The notes under the pieces are model-generated. The model was not told where the DNA came from and searched no databases. It worked only from the letters and a program-made list of their open reading frames with translations. Of a stretch of 64,000 bases of DNA, positions 16,762 to 25,426 are shown in pieces. Made by a program: the position numbers and the translations under genes. Origin of the DNA: Clostridium sp. CS001 (GTDB lineage: Bacteria > Bacillota > Clostridia > Clostridiales > Clostridiaceae); NCBI RefSeq assembly GCF_020443565.1, contig NZ_JAIZZN010000010.1, forward strand, positions 62,001 to 126,000. Reading direction: 5' to 3'. Numbering within the stretch: position 1 is the first letter of the stretch; each line of letters begins with the position of its first letter.

Positions 16762-19041
16762 ATGAGTATTGGGAAAAGTATTAAAAGAGTTGATGCTTTT
16801 GATAAGGTAACAGGACGTGCACAGTTTACTGATGATTTTGCATTAAGTAACACGCTTGTTGCTAAGGTTATGCACAGTACTATTGCCAATGGTATTGTTA
16901 AAAGTATTGATATTACAGAGGCTATGAAACTTGAAGGAGTAATAAAAATTGTAACTTGTTTTGATGTTCCTGACATTACATTTCCTACAGCAGGGCATCC
17001 ATATTCATTGGACCCGGATCATCAGGACATTGCGGACAGGAAGTTACTTAATAAAAGAGTTAGATATTATGGTGATGATATAGCAGCTGTAATTGCGAAA
17101 GACAATGTAATTGCAACAAGAGCAATTAATCTTATAAAAGTTGAATATGAGAAATATGAAATTTTAATGACTATTGAGGCTGCTTTAGCATCAAAAGAAA
17201 AAGCAATTCATGAGGAGTATCCTGATAATATTCTTGCACATACTAGTTATGAAATTGGCAATTATGCTGAGGCTATAAAGGAAGAAGGTCTTATGGTTTT
17301 TGAAGGAGACTATGAAACTCCAGCAGTTAAACATTGCCATATTGAAAATCCGATTTCTTATGCTTATGCAGAAGGTAAAAGAATAGTTGTAGTGTCATCA
17401 ACGCAAATACCTCACATTGTACGCCGTGTAGTTGGGCAAGCTCTTGGTATTGATTGGGGTAAAATAAGAGTTATTAAACCATATATAGGTGGAGGATTTG
17501 GGAATAAACAAGAGGTGCTTTATGAACCACTTAATGCATATTTAAGCCAAGTTGTCGGAGGAAGATGTGTTAAACTTGATATTTCCAGAGAAGAGGATTT
17601 CGTTAATACTCGTCTTCGTACTGCTATGAAAATTAAAATTAAAAGTTATGTGAGACCAAATGGACGATTTGTAGCAAGGTCCATAGAGATGTATGGCAAC
17701 AAGGGCGCTTATGCATCTCATGGACATAGTGTAACAAGTAAATCAGGACATGCATTTAAACAAATTTATCAAGATGAAGTTGCAACTAAAGGTGATATGT
17801 ATTCTGTATTTACAAATATGCCACCATCAGGTGCTATGCGGGGCTATGGTATACCACAAATTACTTTTGCTCTTGAATCCCATATTGATGATATGGCAAG
17901 AACACTAAAGATTGATCCTATCGAAGTAAGAAAACTCAATCATATGAAGATAGGATTTGTGGATAATCAGATTAAATGTAATAGTAATGGTCTTGATGAG
18001 TGCATTGAAAAAGGTAAGAAATATATTGATTGGGATAATAAACGCAAGGAGTATCAAAATCAAACAGGACCAATAAGACGCGGTGTTGGTATGGCCATAT
18101 TTAGTTATGCTACAGGTGTTTATCCAATTTCACTAGAAACAGCAGGTTGTAGGATTATACTTAACCAAGATGGATCTGTTCAAGTTCAAATGGGTGCCAC
18201 AGAGATAGGACAAGGGGCAGATACTGTATTTACACAAATGGTAGCAGAGATTATAGATATTCCAGTTGAAAACGTAAACATTATATCCACCCAAGATACT
18301 GATGTTACACCATTTGACACTGGAGCATATGCGTCCAGGCAATCATATGTATCAGGTATGGCAGCGAAAAAGGCTGCTATGGAGATGAAAGAAAAAATAG
18401 TGGAGCATGCGCATTTCATGCTAAAACTTCCTTTAGGTAATCTTGAACTTAAGGAGAATAATATTATTATTAAGGAAACTGGTGAAATTTTAGCTTCAGT
18501 TAAAGAGGTTGCCATGCATGCACTTTATAATACAGAAAGGTCAGTTCATATAACAGCAGAGGTAACAAATCAATGCAAATCAAATACATTCTCCTTTGGA
18601 GTATGTTTTGCAGATGTGGAAGTGGATATTCCGCTAGGTAAAATTAAAGTTAATAAGGTTATTAACGTTCATGATTGTGGCAAAGTGCTTAATCCTATGA
18701 TGGCTGTAGGACAGGTACAAGGGGGCATGAGCATGAGTTTAGGTTATGGTTTAACTGAGCAACTTTTATTTGATGAAAAGACCGGTAGAATGCTAAATGA
18801 TAATTTATTAGATTATAAACTTCCAACTACTATGGATACGCCACATTTAGAAGCTCAGTTTGTAGAAACTTACGATGTATCAGGTCCTTTTGGTAATAAA
18901 GCACTTGGAGAACCACCTACTATTCCCGTTGCACCTGCAATTAGAAATGCTGTGCTTTGTGCTACAGGGGTACAGTTTAATGTTGCTCCGTTAACACCAC
19001 AAAGACTTGTAGAAAAATTCAAAGAGAAAAAACTGATATAA
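16762..19041 (+). CDS. xdhA: xanthine dehydrogenase molybdopterin subunit XdhA
   Basis: Catalytic molybdenum subunit of a three-subunit purine hydroxylase (hypoxanthine to xanthine, or related steps). The start GKSIKRVDAFDKVTGRAQFT is the standard family opening. GGGFGNKQE, the alanine/glycine loop GAMRGYGIPQ, QMGATEIGQGADTVF and GPFGNKALGEPPTIPVAPA (active-site Glu region) mark the cofactor and substrate sites. The 759 residues compare with about 750 in E. coli XdhA, and the xdhABC gene order is the same. The maturation genes at 58-61 kb suggest that its Mo centre may be of the selenium-dependent kind, but that is inference. Confidence 0.93.
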   Translation: MSIGKSIKRVDAFDKVTGRAQFTDDFALSNTLVAKVMHSTIANGIVKSIDITEAMKLEGVIKIVTCFDVPDITFPTAGHPYSLDPDHQDIADRKLLNKRVRYYGDDIAAVIAKDNVIATRAINLIKVEYEKYEILMTIEAALASKEKAIHEEYPDNILAHTSYEIGNYAEAIKEEGLMVFEGDYETPAVKHCHIENPISYAYAEGKRIVVVSSTQIPHIVRRVVGQALGIDWGKIRVIKPYIGGGFGNKQEVLYEPLNAYLSQVVGGRCVKLDISREEDFVNTRLRTAMKIKIKSYVRPNGRFVARSIEMYGNKGAYASHGHSVTSKSGHAFKQIYQDEVATKGDMYSVFTNMPPSGAMRGYGIPQITFALESHIDDMARTLKIDPIEVRKLNHMKIGFVDNQIKCNSNGLDECIEKGKKYIDWDNKRKEYQNQTGPIRRGVGMAIFSYATGVYPISLETAGCRIILNQDGSVQVQMGATEIGQGADTVFTQMVAEIIDIPVENVNIISTQDTDVTPFDTGAYASRQSYVSGMAAKKAAMEMKEKIVEHAHFMLKLPLGNLELKENNIIIKETGEILASVKEVAMHALYNTERSVHITAEVTNQCKSNTFSFGVCFADVEVDIPLGKIKVNKVINVHDCGKVLNPMMAVGQVQGGMSMSLGYGLTEQLLFDEKTGRMLNDNLLDYKLPTTMDTPHLEAQFVETYDVSGPFGNKALGEPPTIPVAPAIRNAVLCATGVQFNVAPLTPQRLVEKFKEKKLI

Positions 19042-19060
19042 AGGTGGAGGTGAAATAACA

Positions 19061-19948
19061 ATGTTTGATATTGAAAAATTATATGAAGCAACTTCGGTTA
19101 AACATGCCATAAAACATCTTGTAGAGGATTCTAAAGCCATAATTATTGCAGGTGGAAGTGATGTGCTTATTAGTATTCGTCATGGAAAGCTTGCTGGGTG
19201 TAGTCTTGTAAGTATTAATGGATTGGATGAACTAAGAGGAATTACGCTTCAAGAAGATGGTAGTATAAAAATAGGTGCTCTAACAAGTTTTGCACATATA
19301 ACAAATAATGAAATTATCCAAAAATATATTCCAGTGTTAGGGGAAGCTGTAGATGAAATAGGAGGTCCACAATTAAGGAACATTGGCACAATTGGGGGGA
19401 ACATTTCAAATGGAGTTACTAGTGCTGATAGTGCATCCACGTTATTTGCATTAAATGCTAAACTTCAAATTGAAGGACCGGATGGAGAGAGATTTATCCC
19501 TATCTCTGAGTACTATATAGGACCAGGAAAGGTTAGTCTAAAAAATGGCGAAATACTTACAGCTATATATATTACAAAAGACAATTATGAAAACTTTAAA
19601 GGTGATTATATTAAATATGCTATGCGAAATGCAATGGATATTGCAACCCTTGGATGTAGTGTAGTTTGTAAACTCAATGCACAGAAAGATAGAATAGAAG
19701 ATGTGCGTCTTGCCTTTGGTGTTGCAGGTCCCATACCTATGAGATGCCCAAAAGCTGAAAAAGCTATAAAGGGACTTGAAATTTCTGAGGAAATGCTTAA
19801 TATATTTGGTGAAACGGCAATAACAGAAGTGAGTCCTCGTTCTTCCTGGCGTGCATCTAAGGACTTTCGCCTTCAACTTGTTTATGAGTTAAGTAAACGA
19901 GCTTTGACGGAAGCAATAAAAAGATGTGGAGGTGTAATTAATGGCTAA
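19061..19948 (+). CDS. xdhB: xanthine dehydrogenase FAD-binding subunit XdhB
   Basis: Flavin subunit that passes electrons from the iron-sulfur subunit to NAD+ or another acceptor. The FAD motifs IIAGGSDVLI near residue 29 and GGPQLRNIGTIGGNISNG near 100-118 are intact, and the C-terminal CO dehydrogenase flavoprotein-like domain is present. The 295 residues are normal. It has AGGTGGAGGTG ahead of the ATG, follows xdhA by 19 bases and overlaps the xdhC start by eight bases, so translation is coupled. Confidence 0.94.
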   Translation: MFDIEKLYEATSVKHAIKHLVEDSKAIIIAGGSDVLISIRHGKLAGCSLVSINGLDELRGITLQEDGSIKIGALTSFAHITNNEIIQKYIPVLGEAVDEIGGPQLRNIGTIGGNISNGVTSADSASTLFALNAKLQIEGPDGERFIPISEYYIGPGKVSLKNGEILTAIYITKDNYENFKGDYIKYAMRNAMDIATLGCSVVCKLNAQKDRIEDVRLAFGVAGPIPMRCPKAEKAIKGLEISEEMLNIFGETAITEVSPRSSWRASKDFRLQLVYELSKRALTEAIKRCGGVING

Positions 19949-20441
19949 TAAGATTTTAAGCTGCAGGGTAAATGGTGAGGCTAAACAAATTATGATAGAT
20001 GACAGAGAGTCACTTACAGATGTTTTAAGAAATCATCTTCACCTTACAAGTGTTAAAAAAGGTTGTGAGGTTGGAGAGTGTGGAGCTTGTACTGTTCTTA
20101 TTAATGGTGAAGCTTTTGATTCTTGTATTTATCTTGCAATTTGGGCAGAGGGTAAAGAAATTCTTACAACTGAGGGGCTTATGGATGATGAGGGGAATAT
20201 ATCAGACATCCAAGAGGCATTTATTGAAGAAGGAGCTGTTCAGTGCGGTTTCTGTACTTGTGGAGCTATTATGGCATCTGTTCCTGTTCTCGATGACAAT
20301 AAGGAATACACTTCTGATGAGATTAGAAAAAAACTTTCTGGTAATCTTTGCCGTTGTACAGGTTATGAGAATATATTAAATGCAGTAGGGAAGGTTAAGA
20401 AACATCGATGTGATTGTAATAACTCAAAACATGATAACTAA
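19941..20441 (+). CDS. xdhC: xanthine dehydrogenase [2Fe-2S] subunit XdhC
   Basis: Two-domain iron-sulfur subunit. The plant-type [2Fe-2S] site is CEVGECGACTVLING...C near residues 42-63, and the second, helical-domain site is CGFCTCGAI near 101 with CRCTGY near 137. Together they hold the two [2Fe-2S] clusters that link the molybdenum centre to FAD. Length 166 is usual. Its start overlaps xdhB. The symbol follows E. coli xdhABC and must not be confused with the XdhC/CoxI maturation family encoded at 60601. Confidence 0.94.
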   Translation: MANKILSCRVNGEAKQIMIDDRESLTDVLRNHLHLTSVKKGCEVGECGACTVLINGEAFDSCIYLAIWAEGKEILTTEGLMDDEGNISDIQEAFIEEGAVQCGFCTCGAIMASVPVLDDNKEYTSDEIRKKLSGNLCRCTGYENILNAVGKVKKHRCDCNNSKHDN

Positions 20442-20516
20442 AACAATGTTTTAAATTTTGCTCTGTGAATAATTCATAGGGCTTAATTATAAAAAATATG
20501 TGAAGGGGGAACAAAA

Positions 20517-21866
20517 ATGGAGCGTTTTAAGTTACAAGAGCTTGGAAGTGACGTAAGAAAGGAGGTTATTGGCGGAATAACCACATTTTTAACCATGGCA
20601 TATATTATTGCAGTTAATGCAAACATTTTAGGAGAAACTGGAATGAATGTTGGGGCTGTAGTAACAGTGACTTGTTTAACAGCAGGACTAACTACAATAG
20701 CTATGGGTTTATATGCAAATCTTCCGTTTGCGTTAGCATCGGGAATGGGACTTAATGCATTCTTTGCTTTTAGTGTAGTAATTGGAATGAAAGTTCCGTG
20801 GCAAGTAGCATTAGCAGCTGTATTTATAGAAGGTATTATTTTCATTGTATTATCATTATCTAATGTGCGAGAAGCTGTAGTTACTGCTATACCAACAACC
20901 TTAAAATTGGCAGTTACCGCAGGTATAGGACTTTTCATTGCATTTATTGGTTTTGTAGATGCAGGAATTGTAGTTTCTAATGAAGCAACAAAAGTGGCTA
21001 TGGGAACCTTTAGATCTCCAGCAGTACTAATAACGGTACTAGGGGTAATTATAATAGTAGTATTATCAAAGAAAAAGGTTAGAGGAGCTATATTATGGGG
21101 AATACTTGCAAGTGCAGTAGTAGCTTGGATATTTGCAATGATATCACCAGAATCGGCAGCTACTTATGGAATATCTACACCAAAAGGACTAATAAAATAT
21201 GAATCAATGTCACCAATTGCCTTTCAATTAGATTTCTCATACTTAAAAGATCCAGCTAAGATTATGCAATTTGTAACAATAATGTTAACATTTTTATTTG
21301 TTGACTTCTTTGATACTGTAGGAACCTTAGTAGGAGTTGCTTCAAAGGTTGGAATGGTTGATAAAGAAGGTAGAGTAAGAAATGCTGGAAAGGCACTACT
21401 TGTAGATGCTGTTGGTACTACTATAGGAGCTGTTCTTGGTACGTCAACTGTAACTACTTATGTAGAAAGTTCAGCGGGAGTTGCAGAAGGTGCTAGAACT
21501 GGACTTGCTTCTGTTGTAACAGGAATATTATTCTTAATAGCAATGTTCTTTTCACCACTATTTATTTCAATACCAATGTGTGCAACTGCACCGGCTTTAA
21601 TAGTAGTAGGGTTTTTCATGATGGAAGGTGTAACTAAAATAGACTTCAATGACTTCACAGAAGGGGTGCCTGCTTTCTTAACAATCGCAATGATGCCACT
21701 TACTTACAGTATTGGAGACGGTTTAACAATGGGAATACTTTCCTATGCAGTGTTAAACTTTATAAACAATCTATTTACTAAGGACCCTAGTAAAAAGAAA
21801 AAGGTTTCAATTGTAATTTATATATTAGCCATAATATTTATTGCTAAGTTATACTTTACTGGCTAG
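20517..21866 (+). CDS. AzgA/PbuG-type purine permease (NCS2 superfamily)
   Basis: A membrane carrier of 449 residues with about 12-14 segments. GGITTFLTMAYIIAVNANIL near residue 20, ALASGMGLNAFFAFSVVIG near 75 and the VDFFDTVGTLVGVASKVGM stretch near 262 are characteristic of the AzgA family of adenine/guanine/hypoxanthine transporters. It is the last gene after xdhC and before a strong terminator, so it probably imports purine bases for the enzymes encoded upstream. AAGGGGG precedes the ATG. No purine riboswitch is seen in the 75-base gap upstream. Confidence 0.92.
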   Translation: MERFKLQELGSDVRKEVIGGITTFLTMAYIIAVNANILGETGMNVGAVVTVTCLTAGLTTIAMGLYANLPFALASGMGLNAFFAFSVVIGMKVPWQVALAAVFIEGIIFIVLSLSNVREAVVTAIPTTLKLAVTAGIGLFIAFIGFVDAGIVVSNEATKVAMGTFRSPAVLITVLGVIIIVVLSKKKVRGAILWGILASAVVAWIFAMISPESAATYGISTPKGLIKYESMSPIAFQLDFSYLKDPAKIMQFVTIMLTFLFVDFFDTVGTLVGVASKVGMVDKEGRVRNAGKALLVDAVGTTIGAVLGTSTVTTYVESSAGVAEGARTGLASVVTGILFLIAMFFSPLFISIPMCATAPALIVVGFFMMEGVTKIDFNDFTEGVPAFLTIAMMPLTYSIGDGLTMGILSYAVLNFINNLFTKDPSKKKKVSIVIYILAIIFIAKLYFTG

Positions 21867-21890
21867 GAGTAATAATGGGACAATAGAAAT

Positions 21891-21931
21891 AAAAAACAAT
21901 TCGCTTTATTTTTAAGGCGAATTGTTTTTTT
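21891..21931 (+). terminator. intrinsic terminator ending purine block I
   Basis: AAAAAACAATTCGC (21891-21904) pairs perfectly with GCGAATTGTTTTTT (21917-21930), giving a U-rich tail. Confidence 0.9.
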
Positions 21932-22211
21932 ATAGTAGGTATCACCCATCTGTTGTTTGATTAAAGCATCGCAACAATAACAAGAAATTGTTCCTGTAGT
22001 TTCTTACACTACTACATTGAGAAGTTATAAAGGTCTTGATGTAAACTTCCAGGATACTATTACATATGTCGCTTACAGCGAATATTTTACATTGGGAGTT
22101 TTAAAAGTATTGTCTTAATACTAGTCTAATAATCAATTATAAGAATAATGCGTAGAAAAGGAGTAATAATATAATAAGAGATTAGTATTATTGGAAAGTA
22201 TGGTGATAAAA
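21932..22211. other. leader region of the hcp operon with a small inverted repeat
   Basis: About 280 bases without a gene. AGTATT-GTCTT-AATACT (22106-22122) is an inverted repeat that could be an operator for an FNR/HcpR-like or other stress regulator of the downstream hcp operon. Several weaker repeats are present between 21960 and 22080. No confident promoter was identified. Confidence 0.3.
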
Positions 22212-23423
22212 ATGACCAAAAGAATAGTGATTATAGGTGATGGGATAGCAGGAATTACAGCAATCAAAGCAATTAGAGAAATAGATTTTGATTCAGAGGT
22301 GTGTTTAATTGGAGAAGAAGAATTTTATCCCTATAATCGTATAAGATTATCTAAAGGCATATTTAATCAACTTGAGGGAAATAATATACTTCTTCAAAGG
22401 AAAGAGTGGTATGAACAAAATAAAATAAAAATATTAGTTAACACAAAAGTAGTAAATATAAACATCGATTGTCATGAAGTATTATTATATGATGGCAGTA
22501 AAATTAAGTATGATAAGTTACTACTGGCAAATGGAGCAAGTAATAAAATACCACCAATTGATGGTATAGGTAAGAAAGGTGTTTATACATTAAGAAATCT
22601 TAATGATGCCTTGGATATTAAAAATAGACTTAATGAAAGTAAGGAAATAATAATTGTTGGTGGAGGAATACAGGGATTAGAAACAGCTTGGATACTACAT
22701 CAACATAGTAAAAAAGTTATAGTTGTTGAATTATTATCAAGGCTTATGCCTTATCAATTGGATGATAAGGCATCGGATATGTTAAAGAATATAATACAAA
22801 GCCATGGAATACAAGTATTAACTAGTACAACTGTAAATGAAATATTAGGAGACGATAAGGTAGAAGGAATTATAATAGACGAAAAAATTGAATTAAAGTG
22901 TGATATGGTTATTTACTCGACGGGAATTAAGACTAACATAGATTTAATAGGAAATACTAGCGTTCAAACAGCGAGAGGAATACTAGTAAATGACAAAATG
23001 GAAACAAGTATAAAAAACATTTATGCAGCAGGAGATATTGCTGAGTTTAATAATCAAGTTGCTGGCCTATGGAATATTGCCATAGCTCAGGGGAGAGTTG
23101 CAGGGTACAACATTACAGGTAGAGAAATAGTATATGAAAATATAACTCCGGTGACCACTTTAAATGCTTTTGGCATTTCATTATTTTCTATGGGATGCAT
23201 AGATGAAACAAAGTCTACAGAGATAATAACAGATGAAGATATTAATTTAAAAGAGTATAAAAAAATATTTATAAACAATAATAACATAGTGGGTGCAATT
23301 GTAATAGGAGATACAAGAAAATCACCAATACTCAAATCAGCTATAGAAAAAGAAATAAAATTAGATGAAGTTGATTTATCTAATATATCTGTTGATGAGT
23401 TATTAGATAAACTAAAGAGATAA
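22212..23423 (+). CDS. FAD/NAD(P)-dependent oxidoreductase, NADH:rubredoxin reductase-like
   Basis: Two-dinucleotide-fold flavoprotein. The FAD motif IVIIGDGIAGITA is at the start, the NAD(P)H motif IIIVGGGIQGLETAW near residue 145 and the second FAD motif IYAAGDIAEF near 270. It resembles clostridial NADH:rubredoxin oxidoreductase and the NirB N-terminal half. I favour the start MTKRIVIIG at 22212; in-frame TTG 22191 and ATG 22200 are possible, and no ribosome binding site is strong. It leads an operon with a DUF1450 protein and hcp, so it is a good candidate for the electron donor to Hcp, standing in for the absent Hcr. That pairing is inferred from position. Confidence 0.85.
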   Translation: MTKRIVIIGDGIAGITAIKAIREIDFDSEVCLIGEEEFYPYNRIRLSKGIFNQLEGNNILLQRKEWYEQNKIKILVNTKVVNINIDCHEVLLYDGSKIKYDKLLLANGASNKIPPIDGIGKKGVYTLRNLNDALDIKNRLNESKEIIIVGGGIQGLETAWILHQHSKKVIVVELLSRLMPYQLDDKASDMLKNIIQSHGIQVLTSTTVNEILGDDKVEGIIIDEKIELKCDMVIYSTGIKTNIDLIGNTSVQTARGILVNDKMETSIKNIYAAGDIAEFNNQVAGLWNIAIAQGRVAGYNITGREIVYENITPVTTLNAFGISLFSMGCIDETKSTEIITDEDINLKEYKKIFINNNNIVGAIVIGDTRKSPILKSAIEKEIKLDEVDLSNISVDELLDKLKR

Positions 23424-23443
23424 ATAATTAGGAGGTATAAAAG

Positions 23444-23662
23444 GTGACAGAAATAAAATTTTGTGAAAATAACTTTACTTTTGGGACAGAGGAAACTATG
23501 AAAAAACTAAAAGAAAATTTTAGCAATGTTGATGTGTCAGCAGAAGGTTGTTTAGGATATTGTGGAGACTGTGCAGTGGGACCATATGCGTTAGTAAATG
23601 ATGAAATGATACAGGCTGATACAGCAGATGAATTATTTGAGAAAATAAAAAATATTATATAA
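23444..23662 (+). CDS. DUF1450/YuzB-like small cysteine protein
   Basis: A 72-residue protein with CEN near the start and a central CLGYCGDC, features of DUF1450. The spaced cysteines suggest a thioredoxin-like [2Fe-2S] or metal site, but this is not shown for the family. Starts at GTG with TTAGGAGG upstream. It lies between the flavoprotein and hcp, 20 and 59 bases away, so it may carry electrons between them. Confidence 0.8.
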   Translation: MTEIKFCENNFTFGTEETMKKLKENFSNVDVSAEGCLGYCGDCAVGPYALVNDEMIQADTADELFEKIKNII

Positions 23663-23721
23663 AATTAAAGGTGAAAAAGAAATTTTAAGATAAATATCAT
23701 TGGTTATGAGGAGAGTGCTAA

Positions 23722-25374
23722 ATGGAAAATTTAATGTTTTGCTACCAGTGCGAACAAACAGCTGGAGGAAAAGGATGTACCAAAAGTGGTGTTTGCGGAA
23801 AAACATCAGAAATCGCAAATTTACAAGATTTACTAGTCTATCAGTTAAAAGGAATTTCTTGCTATGTAAAACCTCTAATTGAACAAGGAAAGGTTATTGA
23901 TAAAGAAATAGTAAAATTTGTGGAGAATGGTCTATTTACTACATTAACAAATGTAAACTTCGATGCTGAGGTTCATGTAAAGTTATTAAGAGAATCCCAA
24001 AAAATAAAAGAATCATTAAGAGATCAAGCACCAGAAGGACAATACCCAGAGGCAGCCACTTATAATTTAAGTAATACAAAAGAAGATATGTTAAAAGACT
24101 CAGTTAAAGCTGGAATTATGTATAACCAAGAAATTGACGCTGATATTAGATCTTTAAGGTCAACGATATTATATGGATTAAAAGGTGTAAGTGCTTATGG
24201 ACATCAAGCAAGGTTTATAGGATATAATAGTGACCAGGTAGACCAATTTTATTTTTTAGGACTAGAAGCTACTACAAATGATAGCTTAGTTCTTGAAGAT
24301 ATGATACGTATGACTATGAGAACTGGTGATATGAGTGTAGAAGTAATGCAAACCCTAGATGAGGCTAATACCACAAGATACAAAAATCCTTCACCACATA
24401 AAGTAAATGTTAATATTAAGAAAGGTCCATTTATTATAGTATCTGGACATGACTTGAGAGATTTAGAAATGCTTCTTGAGCAAACAGAAGGTAAGGGAAT
24501 TAATATTTATACTCATGGAGAAATGCTACCAGCACATGGGTATCCAGCACTAAAAAAATATAACCATTTAGTTGGAAACTATGGTTCTGCTTGGCAAAAT
24601 CAACAGAAAGAATTTGACGGAATACCGGGATGTATCTTAATGACTACTAACTGTTTGATGAGACCAAGGGAAACATATAAAGATAGAATATTTAGTACTA
24701 GTGTTGTGGGTTGGGACGGAGTAAAATATATTGGAGTCTCAGAAGATGGAACTAAAGATTTTACTGAAATAATAAATAAAGCACTAGAACTTGGTGGTTT
24801 TGAAAAAGATGAAGAAGAAAAAGAAATTCTAGTAGGCTTTGGACATCATGCCACATTATCACACGCCGAAACTATAGTTAATGCAGTTAAGGAAGGAAAG
24901 ATAAGACATTTCTTCTTAATAGGTGGTTGTGATGGAGCAAGACCTGGAAGAAACTATTATACTGAGTTTGCTCAAATGGTTCCTGAAGATTGTATAATTC
25001 TTACTTTAGCTTGTGGTAAGTACAGATTTAACAAATTAGACTTTGGAACGGTTGCAGGATTACCAAGATTATTAGACATAGGTCAATGTAATGATGCCTA
25101 TTCAGCAGTTAGAATAGCTACAGCGCTAGCTGATGCATTTGAAACTGATGTAAATTCGTTACCACTCACTATTATACTTTCTTGGTATGAACAAAAGGCA
25201 GTTGCAGATTTATTAGCACTATTATCACTTGGAATAAAAGGAATATATTTAGGACCGACGCTGCCAGCCTTTATATCTCCAAATGTATTACAACATCTAG
25301 TGGATACGTTTGACATTAAGCCAATAAGTACACCAGAGGATGATTTAAAGAGTTCACTTAAGCAAACAAATTAA
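23722..25374 (+). CDS. hcp: hybrid cluster protein (hydroxylamine/NO reductase)
   Basis: Hybrid Fe-S-O cluster enzyme of about 550 residues, the size of anaerobic class Hcp. N-terminal cluster cysteines are at 7, 10, 19 and 25 (CYQCEQT...GCTKSGVC). Hybrid-cluster ligand regions are visible as VSGHDLRDLE, HGEMLPAHGYP, NCLMRP, GGCDGARPGR and LACGKYRFNK. The family reduces hydroxylamine and nitric oxide and protects anaerobes from nitrosative stress. It is the last gene of a three-gene unit with a flavoprotein and a DUF1450 protein, and ends in a strong terminator directly behind which a group IIC intron has inserted. Confidence 0.96.
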   Translation: MENLMFCYQCEQTAGGKGCTKSGVCGKTSEIANLQDLLVYQLKGISCYVKPLIEQGKVIDKEIVKFVENGLFTTLTNVNFDAEVHVKLLRESQKIKESLRDQAPEGQYPEAATYNLSNTKEDMLKDSVKAGIMYNQEIDADIRSLRSTILYGLKGVSAYGHQARFIGYNSDQVDQFYFLGLEATTNDSLVLEDMIRMTMRTGDMSVEVMQTLDEANTTRYKNPSPHKVNVNIKKGPFIIVSGHDLRDLEMLLEQTEGKGINIYTHGEMLPAHGYPALKKYNHLVGNYGSAWQNQQKEFDGIPGCILMTTNCLMRPRETYKDRIFSTSVVGWDGVKYIGVSEDGTKDFTEIINKALELGGFEKDEEEKEILVGFGHHATLSHAETIVNAVKEGKIRHFFLIGGCDGARPGRNYYTEFAQMVPEDCIILTLACGKYRFNKLDFGTVAGLPRLLDIGQCNDAYSAVRIATALADAFETDVNSLPLTIILSWYEQKAVADLLALLSLGIKGIYLGPTLPAFISPNVLQHLVDTFDIKPISTPEDDLKSSLKQTN

Positions 25375-25386
25375 AATTATAGTAAA

Positions 25387-25420
25387 AAGGCACACTATTT
25401 TTGATTTTGTAGTGTGCCTT
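25387..25420 (+). terminator. intrinsic terminator of hcp, intron target
   Basis: AAGGCACACTA (25387-25397) pairs with TAGTGTGCCTT (25410-25420). The tail GTTGTT is cut off at 25427, where the intron sequence begins. Group IIC introns are known to insert just after terminator stems, which is what is seen. Confidence 0.85.
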
Positions 25421-25426
25421 GTTGTT

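Noticed and set aside
20050-20379. Rightward 109-codon frame inside xdhC
   Set aside because: It overlaps the conserved Fe-S subunit in another frame; start lacks a ribosome binding site.
20442-20516. Purine riboswitch before the AzgA-type permease
   Set aside because: The 75-base gap is too short and lacks the conserved three-way junction elements; the gap upstream of ade was also checked without success.
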